IMG/VR virus record: IMGVR_UViG_3300036819_000331
Location: 26,588 to 90,587 of that record
Source: a virus
DNA length: 64,000 nucleotides
Reading direction: 5' to 3' (one strand)
The notes beneath the pieces are model-generated. The model did no database searches, was not told where the DNA came from, and worked only from the letters and a program-made list of their open reading frames with translations. Position 1 is the first letter of the stretch, and every line of letters starts with the position of its first letter. Positions 30,340-38,789 of this stretch are shown here, in pieces. A program made the translations under genes and the position numbers.

Positions 30340-32649
30340 ATGTCCGAGCTTCGGCTATTCGTTCCCATTGGGAAAGTCGATGCCGCGAAGCGCCTTGTGT
30401 ATGGGACGTTGACGGCGGAGACGCCTGACAAAAGCGGCGAAATTTTTGATTACGCCAGCGGTAAGCCCGCGGTGCAGGCCTGGTCCGATGAGATTAAGGC
30501 GGCCACGAAGGGCAAGTCCCTCGGCAACGTGCGCGCGATGCACGACAAGATCGCTGCTGGTAAGTTCACCGATATTGTCTACGACGACGAGAACAAGCGC
30601 ATTGAGGGCGCGGCGAAGATCATCGACGACGCCGAATGGGAAAAGGTCGTCGAAGGCGTTTACACCGGGTTTTCAATCGGGGGATCGTATACCAAGCGTT
30701 GGCAGGACAAAGACAATCCCAGCCTCTGGCGCTTCACGCCCGAACTGAGCGAAATCTCGCTCGTCGATAACCCCTGCGTCCCCACCGCGACCTTCGAATA
30801 CATCAAAGCCGACGGCTCGCGCGAAATGCGCAAATTCATCACCCATTCACACAAAGAGGATTCTATGGACCCCAAGGCACTCGCTGCCGCCAAAGAGGCG
30901 CTGGCAAAAGGCACCGCGACGGATGAGCAGAAAACGTTGCTGGCAAAAGAAACCGCCGAGCTGCTGAGAGCCGCGCAGGAAGCTGATGCCAAAGGTGAGG
31001 CCACCGATGACCAGAAGGCTCTCGTGAAAGCCGCGGCCGATGAAGCCGCGAAGGTCGTGCTGGTAAAGGACGGCAAGCCGGTGAAGCCCAAGACCGCGCC
31101 TGTGCAGGATAACGCGTGGATCGCCCCGACCGACGGCTCCCGCCACGCCACGAAGCGGGAAGCGGAGATCCACGAATTACACCTCGAAAAACAGGCCGAG
31201 CTCGCGCCTGGCCTCGCCCAGATGGACGCCCTGCTGAAAGGTGCCAAGACGCCCGCCGAGGATGAGGACGAAGACGCCGAAGGCGACGACGAGGACGCCA
31301 AGGCCAAAAAGAAGGAGCGCCGCGAGAAAAAGGCCAAGGAGAAGGCCGAAAAGGACGACGCCGAGATGGCGGCGAAGGCCAAGGAAAAAGAGGAGGCCGA
31401 CAAGGCCGCTGCGGACGAACTGGCGAAGAAGGCCAAAGAGCAAGCTGATGCGGCTGCCACGCTCGGCAAAAAGGATTACTCCGATAAGGAGCGCAAGGAA
31501 ATGGCCGACAAAGGTGAGGCCATGGCCGGCGGCGAGTTCCCAATCAAAACGAAGAAGGATGTCGAGGACGCCGTCAAAGATTGGGGCCGCGCAGGATCGA
31601 AACCGGACGTAAAAGCCCATATCATCGCCCGGGCAAAGGCTATCGGCGCTGAGGACGCGCTGCCTGACGGCTGGATAAAGAAGGATAAGAAGGAAAAAGC
31701 GACACCGACCGGCAAGCTCGAAAAGGGCCTGCATCAGGTGGGCTGGCTCGCGCGCATGCTCGATGAGTTGAACCAGTTCAAGGGCTGCGTGGCAATGGAG
31801 CAGTATTTCGAGGGCGACACCGATAGCGAGTTGCCCGCGAAGCTCAAGTCGCTCGTCTCCGAAATGTGCGAGTTGCTGGTGACCCTCGTGCAGGAAGAGA
31901 CCGAGGAATTGACCGAAGGTGACGACGACGATGTCGAGATCCTCGAAATGGCCGCCGGTCTTCCCGCCGGTCATCCCGAAGCGATCGCGAAGGCCGCGCG
32001 CGCCAAGGCCGAGCCGCTGGTGAAGTCGGACAGCAAGAAGGATTCCGAGTTCGGTGCTCAGCTGGTCAAATTCGCCGAAGCGCTTGAAAAAGCCGGTGCT
32101 CGTCATAGCAAGGCCGATGCGGAGCGCGTGCAGGCGCTGCATGACCATGCGGCTGATGTCGTGAAATGCTTCGGAGCAATGGCCGAGAAATGCACCGACA
32201 TGCACAAGGCGTCAGGAGAGGCGAAGAATACCGCCATCGATCTCGGTGCCAAAGGCGACCGCTACGAAGGCGAAGACGACACCGCAAACAAGAGCGCCGC
32301 GAAAATGAGCAAGCTGCTCGATGCGCTTCAGGCTGAGCGGGATAACGGCGCTGCGACAGCGAAGGTCCTGACCAGCACCTATGAACGACTTGAGAAGGCC
32401 ATCCCCCTGATTGAAGGCCTTCAGAAGCAGAATGCGGAATTCGTTTCGAGAATTGAACACCTGGAATCGCAGCCTGCTGCGCCCAAGGGCAATGTGAGGA
32501 CGATTTCCAAAGCTCAGGATAACGGTGATGCCGGTGGCGAAACCGAGGCTGAGTATCAGGCGAAGCTGGCGAAAATGAGTCCTGTGGAGAAGTCGCGCGA
32601 ACTGATGAAGCTCGCGATGGCCAACCCTCAGGAATTGCAGCGCCTGTAG
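30340..32649 (+). CDS. XkdF-type prohead protease fused to scaffold-like region
   Basis: 769 residues. Residues 1-165 match the XkdF domain (LRLFVPIGKVDAAKRLVYGTLTAETPDKSGEIFDY, VRAMHDKIAAGKFTDIVYDD, GFSIGGSYTKRW, ELSEISLVDNPCVP), a putative serine protease. Residues 170-380 are a highly charged Ala/Lys/Glu coiled coil. At 385-450 (YSDKERKEMADKGEAMAGGEFPI, KAHIIARAKAIGAEDALPDGW) lies a DUF6582-like segment. The remainder is helical and scaffold-like. A protease-scaffold fusion would be consumed during prohead maturation. Confidence 0.85.
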   Translation: MSELRLFVPIGKVDAAKRLVYGTLTAETPDKSGEIFDYASGKPAVQAWSDEIKAATKGKSLGNVRAMHDKIAAGKFTDIVYDDENKRIEGAAKIIDDAEWEKVVEGVYTGFSIGGSYTKRWQDKDNPSLWRFTPELSEISLVDNPCVPTATFEYIKADGSREMRKFITHSHKEDSMDPKALAAAKEALAKGTATDEQKTLLAKETAELLRAAQEADAKGEATDDQKALVKAAADEAAKVVLVKDGKPVKPKTAPVQDNAWIAPTDGSRHATKREAEIHELHLEKQAELAPGLAQMDALLKGAKTPAEDEDEDAEGDDEDAKAKKKERREKKAKEKAEKDDAEMAAKAKEKEEADKAAADELAKKAKEQADAAATLGKKDYSDKERKEMADKGEAMAGGEFPIKTKKDVEDAVKDWGRAGSKPDVKAHIIARAKAIGAEDALPDGWIKKDKKEKATPTGKLEKGLHQVGWLARMLDELNQFKGCVAMEQYFEGDTDSELPAKLKSLVSEMCELLVTLVQEETEELTEGDDDDVEILEMAAGLPAGHPEAIAKAARAKAEPLVKSDSKKDSEFGAQLVKFAEALEKAGARHSKADAERVQALHDHAADVVKCFGAMAEKCTDMHKASGEAKNTAIDLGAKGDRYEGEDDTANKSAAKMSKLLDALQAERDNGAATAKVLTSTYERLEKAIPLIEGLQKQNAEFVSRIEHLESQPAAPKGNVRTISKAQDNGDAGGETEAEYQAKLAKMSPVEKSRELMKLAMANPQELQRL

Positions 32650-32696
32650 CTATCCCTCCCTATTCCCATTAACCAATTCAATTTTTGAGGCTTTTT

Positions 32697-34226
32697 ATGC
32701 TCAGTCCCACGGCGGAAACCCTCGCGCTTACGCGCCAGGCACTCGCCAACAAAATGACGAAAGAGGAGGCCCTTGCAAAGGGCGTCACCGTCAGTACCGG
32801 CTTGGTCTATTACGACCTGCAGGCTCCCGCAAAGAACCTGTACCCGGTAATCACTCCCCTGCGCAACGCCATTCCGCGCGTCGGCCGCCCGATCGGGTAC
32901 GGCGACTCCGCGAAGTGGAAGCAGATCGCGGCAATCACTGGCTCCGGTTACGACGCGATGGGCTGGGTCCCGGAGGGCCAGCGCTCGGGCACGATGTCCT
33001 ACAGCGCAACGCTCAAGTCTTCCACCTACATGACGCTGGGTGAAGAAGACTACGCGACCTACGAGGCCATCTCTGCCGGCGAAGGCTTCGAGAACGTCGA
33101 GTCCACCGACAGCTTGCGCACGCTGCAGAAAATGATGCTCAAGGAAGAGTCCGCTCTTCTGGGTGGCAACGGCGGCGGTGTCCAGCTCGGCACTCCCACG
33201 GCTCCTACCCTCGCTGCTGCGGGTTCTGGCGCAACGCTTCCTGCCCTGACGTACTCCGTAATCGCAGTGGCACTGACCTATGAGGGCTGGCGCAATGCGA
33301 CTCTGGCGGCTGGCGTTGCAACCACCAAGACCATCACCGGTGCTGACGGCGGAACCTTCGTGCTGAACGGCGGCTCTTCCAATAAATCCGCCAGCACCAC
33401 TCAGGCCATAACCCTCGGCCAGACGCTTTCCGCTACCGTTCCCGCAATCCAGGGCGCGGTTGCTTATGCGTGGTTCGTTGGTGCGGTCGGCAGCGAGACG
33501 CTGCAGGCGATCACCAACATCAACAGCACGACCTTCGCGGCTCCGCTTACCGCTGGCCGTCAGGCTGCTACCGCCGTAACCGCCGACAGCTCGTCCAACC
33601 CCGGCCTGGCCTACGACGGCCTGATGACACAGGCGTTCAATACGAACAACCTCGCCTACGTCAACATCATGGCCACCGGCACTGCCGGCACGGGCACGCC
33701 GCTTACTGCGTCGGGCCGCGGCTCGGTGGTTGAGATCGACAACATGCTTCGCAGCATGTGGGACAACTACCGCCTCAGTCCCTCGGTTCTCTACGTCAAC
33801 AGCCAGGAGCTCATCAACATCACCAATAAGGTGCTGGGAACTGGTACGAGCTCGCTGCTGCGCTACGACGCCCCGGCAAACGGCGGCATGGCATCTCCCA
33901 TCGCAAGCGGTGTCATCGAATGGTACTTCAATCCCTTCGGCGGCGCCAATGCGGACGACGGCAGCACTGGCGGCGTAAAGATGCCGATCCGGGTGCATCC
34001 GAACGTTCCGCCCGGCACCATCGTTGCCTGGACCAAGGAGCTGCCCGCCTGGTATCAGAACAATGAGGTCCCGAACGTCGCGGAGGTCATCGCGCGCAAG
34101 GATTACTACCGCATTGACTGGCCGCCCCGCACCCGCAAGCGCGAGTACGGCGTGTATGCCGAGACGACACTCGCGGTCTATGCAACTTTCGGCCTCGGGA
34201 TCATTACGAACATCGCCAATGGTTAA
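32697..34226 (+). CDS. Major capsid protein (HK97 fold with Ig-like insertion)
   Basis: 509 residues. The N-terminal part (VYYDLQAPAKNLYPVITPLRNAIPRVGRP, LKSSTYMTLGEEDYATYEAIS) and the C-terminal part (LLRYDAPANG, VHPNVPPGTIVAWTKELPAWYQNNEVPNVAEVIARKDYYRIDWPPRTRKREYGVYAETTLAVYATFGLGIITNI) are capsid-like. Between residues 165 and 290 is a Thr/Ala-rich domain (TYSVIAVALTYEGWRNATL, GAVAYAWFVGAVGSETLQAI), a typical capsid Ig/FN3-type insertion displayed on the head surface. GAGG 6 bases before the ATG fixes the start. Confidence 0.88.
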   Translation: MLSPTAETLALTRQALANKMTKEEALAKGVTVSTGLVYYDLQAPAKNLYPVITPLRNAIPRVGRPIGYGDSAKWKQIAAITGSGYDAMGWVPEGQRSGTMSYSATLKSSTYMTLGEEDYATYEAISAGEGFENVESTDSLRTLQKMMLKEESALLGGNGGGVQLGTPTAPTLAAAGSGATLPALTYSVIAVALTYEGWRNATLAAGVATTKTITGADGGTFVLNGGSSNKSASTTQAITLGQTLSATVPAIQGAVAYAWFVGAVGSETLQAITNINSTTFAAPLTAGRQAATAVTADSSSNPGLAYDGLMTQAFNTNNLAYVNIMATGTAGTGTPLTASGRGSVVEIDNMLRSMWDNYRLSPSVLYVNSQELINITNKVLGTGTSSLLRYDAPANGGMASPIASGVIEWYFNPFGGANADDGSTGGVKMPIRVHPNVPPGTIVAWTKELPAWYQNNEVPNVAEVIARKDYYRIDWPPRTRKREYGVYAETTLAVYATFGLGIITNIANG

Positions 34227-34252
34227 CAAGTAGTTAACGACGTGCCTGTCAG

Positions 34253-34278
34253 TGCCCATCTCTTCGGGGGTGGGCACG
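34253..34278 (+). other. Hairpin after the capsid gene
   Basis: GTGCCCA (34253-34259) pairs with TGGGCAC (34272-34278), a 7-bp stem without a T-tract. Such hairpins after major capsid genes often stabilise the abundant transcript; that role here is inferred. Confidence 0.35.
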
Positions 34279-34309
34279 CACAGATTCATCGCTGACCCAA
34301 GGAGTTCCT

Positions 34310-34582
34310 ATGGCTGAAAACCTGATTACCATGCAGCACGTCTCGAAAGGACCCGCTGCCTTCACCCACGCCCATGTGGCCGTCGAATCCGATGAGGACG
34401 GCATCATCGCCATCCCGGCTGAATTCACGACACAGGCGAAGGCGCATGGCTTCACGGCCATTGCCTCGAAACCCGCTCCCAAGCCGCTGGCCAAGGACGC
34501 GGGTGGCGCGAAGGGCGGTGACAAGAAGAAACCCGGCGACGCAGAGGACGCGGGTGGCGCGAAGGGCGGTGACGGCAAGTAA
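34310..34582 (+). CDS. Small head protein with DAGGAKGGD repeat
   Basis: 90 residues. The N-terminal 55 residues (MAENLITMQHVSKGPAAFTHAHVAVESDEDGIIAIP) form a beta-strand pattern seen in small proteins next to phage capsid genes. The C-terminal tail contains DAGGAKGGD twice, linked by a Lys/Pro segment. AGGAG is before the ATG. Its end overlaps the connector gene by 14 bases. Likely a decoration or connector accessory. Confidence 0.65.
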   Translation: MAENLITMQHVSKGPAAFTHAHVAVESDEDGIIAIPAEFTTQAKAHGFTAIASKPAPKPLAKDAGGAKGGDKKKPGDAEDAGGAKGGDGK

Positions 34583-35396
34583 TCAGCTCACTACGCTGGC
34601 GAACGTCAAAGCGTGGGCGGGTGTCACCACCTCCAGCGATGACACGCTGCTGAACCGCCTGATCGCATCTGCAAGCCGCTTCATCCTCTCCTACCTCCAG
34701 CGGCCGACGCTCTTCGAGTACGTCTTCACCGACGTCTATGACGGCGTCGGCCAGCGGCAGCAAATTCTGCGGCACTGGCCGGTGCTTTCTATCGCGACGC
34801 TGCTCATTGGGAACCAGACGATCCCAGCCGCACCATCGCCTTTCACCGGCTACGGCTGTGGATACGTCCTCGACCCGTGGGACGGCTTTCCTCCCGGCAG
34901 GCCGCAGGCGCTCTCACTGCGCGGCCATGAATTCTGGCGCGGATACAGCAATGTCGAGGTGACCTACACAGCCGGTTTCGTCGTGCAGAACGAGGCGCAG
35001 ACCGTTCCAACCACGCCGTATCAGGTGACAGTAAACGCTCCGAACGGCAACTGGGCTGTCGATCAGGGTGTTACCTATGCGAATGGCACGCCATTGACGC
35101 CTGTGGCGAGCGCTCCTTCGGTCGGCCAATATATCGCGCCGACGTCGACGAACGCCTTCTACCAATTCGCCGCGGCCGACGCGAACGCCTCGGTGCTCAT
35201 CTCCTACAGCTACATCCCCGCCGACATCGAGCAGGCCTGTATCGAGATGGTCAGTGAGCGCTACAAGTACAAAGACCGCATTGGCCAGGTGAGTAAGAGC
35301 CTCGGCGGGCAGGAGACAGTATCGTTCAGCCAGAAGAACATGCCGGATTTCATTACGACGCTGTTGCAGCCGTACCGGCGCGTCATCCTCGTCTAA
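34569..35396 (+). CDS. Head-tail connector (gp6-like) with inserted beta domain
   Basis: About 275 residues from a GTG. The ends match the HK97 gp6-like helical connector: LTTLANVKAWAGVTTSSDDTLLNRLIASASRFILSYL and DIEQACIEMVSERYKYKDRIGQVSKSLGGQETVSF. Residues 140-215 insert a beta domain (VDQGVTYANGTPLTPVASAPSVGQY, ANASVLISYSYI) related to domains in the major tail and tail-tip proteins of this phage. The GTG with GAAGGG upstream is preferred; frames further upstream duplicate the previous gene. Confidence 0.75.
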   Translation: MTASNQLTTLANVKAWAGVTTSSDDTLLNRLIASASRFILSYLQRPTLFEYVFTDVYDGVGQRQQILRHWPVLSIATLLIGNQTIPAAPSPFTGYGCGYVLDPWDGFPPGRPQALSLRGHEFWRGYSNVEVTYTAGFVVQNEAQTVPTTPYQVTVNAPNGNWAVDQGVTYANGTPLTPVASAPSVGQYIAPTSTNAFYQFAAADANASVLISYSYIPADIEQACIEMVSERYKYKDRIGQVSKSLGGQETVSFSQKNMPDFITTLLQPYRRVILV

Positions 35397-35408
35397 CGGA
35401 GAGTTCCG

Positions 35409-35882
35409 GTGATCTCAATCGCAGTTGATGACCGTGTCATCATGGCGCGGCTTGCGGCGATGCCGGATAAGCTCCGCGCGCGATTGCTGAAGACCACCTA
35501 TGCCCTCGCCGAAAAGCTTAAGAGTAAGGTCCAGCAAAACCTGACGAACCGGCTGCTGAAGATTCAGACCGGTAAGTTGGTGCGCAGCATCTTCGAGCAG
35601 GTCACGAACGGGACAAACGAAGTTGCCGGGCGCGTGTTTTCGAGCGGGCTGCCCTATGCGGCCATCCAGGAGTTCGGCGGTCAAACGAAAGCCCATATCA
35701 TCGAAGCGAAGAACGGCAAGGCCCTCATGTTCAACATGGGTGGAAAGGCTGTCTTCTTCAAACGGGTGCATCATCCCGGCTCGAACATCAAGGGCGCACA
35801 TTACATGGGCGAGGCCTTCAAGGAAATGACGCCGGAAATTCAGGCGAGCTATGAACAGGCGGTGAGCCAGGGGACGAAATAG
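35409..35882 (+). CDS. HK97 gp10-like tail completion protein
   Basis: 157 residues. RLAAMPDKLRARLLKTTYALAEKLKSKVQQNL, TGKLVRSIF, GLPYAAIQEFGGQTKAHII and the final HYMGEAFKEM match the HK97 gp10 family, a head-tail joining protein. Starts 12 bases after the connector gene. Confidence 0.85.
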   Translation: MISIAVDDRVIMARLAAMPDKLRARLLKTTYALAEKLKSKVQQNLTNRLLKIQTGKLVRSIFEQVTNGTNEVAGRVFSSGLPYAAIQEFGGQTKAHIIEAKNGKALMFNMGGKAVFFKRVHHPGSNIKGAHYMGEAFKEMTPEIQASYEQAVSQGTK

Positions 35883-36317
35883 ATGGCGGCCACACGCGAG
35901 CAAATAATGCAGGCGCTGTTTGCGCTCGTGTCCGGGTCCGCGTCCTTCATCACGGCATCGCGCCGCCTCCGGCTCTGGACGGATGTTCCCGCTTCGGAGC
36001 GCCCGGCCATCTTCCAGTATGAGCGGGATGACACCTACACGCTGGGCCAGCAGTACACGCAACGCGTCGAAATGAACGTCGATCTGTACATCTACACAGC
36101 ACCCGGCAATGACAGCGGCGTGATACCAATCTCGATCCTCAACCCGCTGGTCGACGCGGTAGACGCAGCCCTTAAGCCCAGCATCGTGACGCGCAGGCAG
36201 ACGCTTGGCGGCCTGGTGTCGCATTGCTACATCGACGGCAAAATTATGAAAGACCCCGGCGACATCGACGGCGACGGAATCGCGGTCATTCCGGTGAAAA
36301 TCCTCGCGACGGTTTAA
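35883..36317 (+). CDS. Tail terminator / completion protein
   Basis: 144 residues directly following the gp10-like stop. The fold pattern REQIMQALFALVSGSASF, RPAIFQYERDDTYTLGQQYTQRVEMNVDLYIYT and a late strand (GIAVIPVKILATV) is that of DUF3168/lambda gpU-like terminators. Its position before the major tail gene agrees. Confidence 0.7.
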   Translation: MAATREQIMQALFALVSGSASFITASRRLRLWTDVPASERPAIFQYERDDTYTLGQQYTQRVEMNVDLYIYTAPGNDSGVIPISILNPLVDAVDAALKPSIVTRRQTLGGLVSHCYIDGKIMKDPGDIDGDGIAVIPVKILATV

Positions 36318-36346
36318 CCCTTCTTCCTTTTTAAGGAGTATCCCTC

Positions 36347-37111
36347 ATGACGGCTAATAATCCTCCCGGCCTTGGCTTTAACTCTGGCTGGGCGTTCCAG
36401 ATCGACGGCGACACTGTGCCGACTCCCACGCAATTCAAGATTCTCCAGAGCGCTTCGCTAGATTTCAAGAGCACGACGAAAGATCTCTTTGGACAAAACA
36501 TTTTTCCCGTTGCGGTTGGGCGGTCACAGATAAAGACCGAGGGCAAGCTCAAGTTCGCCGATTATCAGGGCCGATATATCAGGGATTTCGTTGGGGCTCC
36601 CAATAACTCGCTAATGGTCGCAGGCCAGACGCTTGTGGCCCTCAACGAGGCGGGCACTGTCGGCACCAGCCCATTCACGTATCAGACAACGAACCATACG
36701 ACTCAGGTTCTCGACCTCGGCGTGGTGTATGCGACCACGGGCATTCCGCTCACCCTAGTCGCTTCTTCGCCGACACAGGGCCAGTATTCGGTTTCCGCTG
36801 GCACCTACACCTTCAACTCCGCAGATTCCGGCGTGTCTGTCTATGTGTCCTACACCTACACGGTATCGACCGCGGGCGACAGCGTGACCATCAGCAATAC
36901 GCAGGCGGGCGCGGCAAACTCGTTCCAGACCGTATTTGGCGCGGGTTACAACGGGCTCCAGACCAACTTCATCCTCAACGCCTGCATCCCCACGGACCTT
37001 AAGATCGCCGACTTCAAGATAGGCGATTTCTCCATGCCCGAATTGGGATTCAGCGCGGTCTGCAATGCGGCCGGGGTGCTCGGAACGATCAGCGTGCCCG
37101 TCACCAGCTAA
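36347..37111 (+). CDS. Major tail (tube) protein
   Basis: 254 residues. FNSGWAFQIDGDTVPTPTQFKILQSASLDFKSTTKDLFGQNIFPVAVGRSQIKTEGKLKFADYQGRYI resembles tube proteins. Residues 95-175 contain a beta domain (VVYATTGIPLTLVASSPTQGQYSVSAGTYTFNSADSGVSVYVSYTY) shared with the connector and tail-tip protein. AAGGAG lies 9 bases before the ATG. Confidence 0.75.
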   Translation: MTANNPPGLGFNSGWAFQIDGDTVPTPTQFKILQSASLDFKSTTKDLFGQNIFPVAVGRSQIKTEGKLKFADYQGRYIRDFVGAPNNSLMVAGQTLVALNEAGTVGTSPFTYQTTNHTTQVLDLGVVYATTGIPLTLVASSPTQGQYSVSAGTYTFNSADSGVSVYVSYTYTVSTAGDSVTISNTQAGAANSFQTVFGAGYNGLQTNFILNACIPTDLKIADFKIGDFSMPELGFSAVCNAAGVLGTISVPVTS

Positions 37112-37115
37112 GGTT

Positions 37116-37538
37116 ATGCCTGATATTTCTCCCGAGGAGCTGGCGCGCCAGAAAGCGATTATCGAGGCCCGCCTCAGGGATGAGCGCGTCCTGATCTTCA
37201 CAAACCTGATGAACGGCGTTCCGGACTGGAAGGTGGCGGAGCAGTTTCATAAAAGCGTGCCGGACATCATGCAGATATTCCGGTTCATCCTGCGTAAAAT
37301 CAGGAGCCGCAGGCTTGAGCGGATGGAACCACCTATCATCGGCGATTCCATCGCGGAGATACGCAGGCAGCGCATCACCGTGCTGTCGATACTGCCGAAG
37401 CTGAATCTGGACAGAGATCCGCGGTATAAGGATGTCCTGCACGAATCGCTGGATATCAAGAACGACGGAACCGTGAGGAATTCGGATTACCTCTATGCCA
37501 TGAAGCCGTTGCCGAGCTACAAACCCTCTGTCGGGTAA
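37116..37538 (+). CDS. Hypothetical protein with HTH-like segment, tail cluster
   Basis: 140 residues: SPEELARQKAIIEARLRDERVLIF, then VPDWKVAEQFHKSVPDIMQIFRFILRKIRSRRLERM, which looks like a helix-turn-helix followed by a basic helix. The second half is also basic. AAGG precedes the ATG and it overlaps the glycosyltransferase by one base. Its presence among tail genes is unexplained. Confidence 0.55.
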   Translation: MPDISPEELARQKAIIEARLRDERVLIFTNLMNGVPDWKVAEQFHKSVPDIMQIFRFILRKIRSRRLERMEPPIIGDSIAEIRRQRITVLSILPKLNLDRDPRYKDVLHESLDIKNDGTVRNSDYLYAMKPLPSYKPSVG

Positions 37539-38170
37539 TGCTGCTCCTGCCTACGATGGGGCGGCCGGAGAAGGCGCGGCGCTTCATCGAGGCATATCGT
37601 GCAACCGGCGGCACACTTCCGTGCTGGATTGTTTTGGATGGCGCGGATGCTCATCGCTACGATGGGTTGGAATTGCCTGGCAGATGGAGGCGGATTGTCG
37701 TCGCAGCCGGAACGAAGCCGGGTGAGATTCTCAACCAGCTCTTCGCTGAGCATCCAAATGACCCCTACTATGCCGCGACGGCGGATGACGTGGTTCCCGA
37801 GACGCCCGGTTGGGACGTAAAGCTGCGGGATGCCTGCCTGCCGGACAAGGTGGCATGGGGTTATGACGGCATCGAGAATATGGGCTCGCATCCTTTTATA
37901 GGGGGCGATCTTCTGCGCAAGCTCGGGTGGTGGGTTGCACCAGGCCTGAAGCGGTCCTGTATCGACGGCGTGTGGAACATCATCGCCGCGAAGCTCGGGC
38001 GCGGAGTCTACCTGCCGGACGTTAGAACTATTCATCATCACCATACGAATCAGAAGGCCGCCTTCGACGCCACATACGCCGCACGGGCCGACTCGCCCGA
38101 TGATGTTGCGGTCTTTCGTGCCTTTCTCGCCAATGGCCTGCCCGCCGCCTTAGAGCGGGCGAAACCTTAA
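37538..38170 (+). CDS. Glycosyltransferase-like protein (GT-A fold)
   Basis: 210 residues. LLLPTMGRPEKARRFIEAYRATGG is the nucleotide-sugar opening of GT2-like enzymes, CWIVLDGAD the next strand, and ATADDVVPETPGWD supplies the acidic DxD-like motif. FIGGDLLRKLGWW and a His-rich IHHHHTNQ follow. It probably glycosylates a virion protein or host glycan, the former suggested by its place between tail genes. Substrate unknown. Confidence 0.7.
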   Translation: MLLLPTMGRPEKARRFIEAYRATGGTLPCWIVLDGADAHRYDGLELPGRWRRIVVAAGTKPGEILNQLFAEHPNDPYYAATADDVVPETPGWDVKLRDACLPDKVAWGYDGIENMGSHPFIGGDLLRKLGWWVAPGLKRSCIDGVWNIIAAKLGRGVYLPDVRTIHHHHTNQKAAFDATYAARADSPDDVAVFRAFLANGLPAALERAKP

Positions 38171-38190
38171 TCCTGGAACGGAGATTCCGC

Positions 38191-38592
38191 ATGACCGACT
38201 TCGAAGACGCGCCCAAAGTGAGCCTTGGCGGTAAAGACTGGCCCATACCCCTCATGGCTGCGCGCCAGAACCGCGTCATCGACCCGCTCATCCTGAACCT
38301 GCTGCCTCTGTTCGCCGAATTGCAGGTCAATAAGGCTGCGGGCATGGCGAAGCTCGGGACCAAAGAATATGACGCCCTGCAGGACATTGCACTGCATGCC
38401 ATCCGCCGCGCGCGGCCGGAGACGACGAAAGACCAGTTCCTTGACCTCCCCATTACCCTTCCCGAGCTTGTGGCGGCATTCCCGATAATCGCTCAGCAAA
38501 CCGGCATCTTCAAGCGAGGTGAGCCGGGGGAAGCGACGGGGGCGGTGAGCCCCCAGACTGGGACAGAATCATTGCAAACGTCTGCCACCTGA
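38191..38592 (+). CDS. Tail assembly chaperone, upstream frame (gpG-like)
   Basis: 133 residues: VSLGGKDWPIPLMAARQNRVIDPLILNLLPLFAEL, typical of tail assembly chaperones, followed by helical LDLPITLPELVAAFPIIAQQTGIF. The last 25 codons run over three 5-base homopolymers where a -1 shift would enter the downstream frame, ending at 38786. Position immediately before the tape measure supports a G/GT pair. Confidence 0.75.
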   Translation: MTDFEDAPKVSLGGKDWPIPLMAARQNRVIDPLILNLLPLFAELQVNKAAGMAKLGTKEYDALQDIALHAIRRARPETTKDQFLDLPITLPELVAAFPIIAQQTGIFKRGEPGEATGAVSPQTGTESLQTSAT

Positions 38593-38786
38593 CGGGCTGG
38601 ACGTGGGACTACGTCGACGAGACGCTGACCGTTCCCCGCCTTGAGGCCATGTATGCGGAGTGGAAACGCAATCCGCCCCTGCCGCTGATGGTCAAGGCCT
38701 ATCTGGGGATAAAGGATACGCCTGACGTGCCACCCGGCCCCGCTCAGCTGCCGGGATTCGCAACCATGCCAGATATTGAGGAATAG
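38523..38786 (+). CDS. Tail assembly chaperone extension in the -1 frame (gpT-like)
   Basis: This frame opens after a TGA at 38520-38522 and has no start codon suited to independent translation. It encodes DRIIANVCHLTGWTWDYVDE, TLTVPRLEAMYAEWKRNPPLPLMVKAYLG and ends MPDIEE. In-phase candidates for slippage are CCG-GGG-GAA (38524-38532), ACG-GGG-GCG (38536-38544) and AGC-CCC-CAG (38548-38556). The predicted fusion is about 197 residues. None is a textbook heptamer, so the exact site is uncertain. Confidence 0.65.
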   Translation, partial: AGGSDGGGEPPDWDRIIANVCHLTGWTWDYVDETLTVPRLEAMYAEWKRNPPLPLMVKAYLGIKDTPDVPPGPAQLPGFATMPDIEE

Positions 38787-38789
38787 GAA

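Noticed and set aside
32628-34289. A 553-codon open frame on the minus strand
   Set aside because: Antisense shadow of the major capsid gene, with Arg/Gly-rich composition and no ribosome-binding site.
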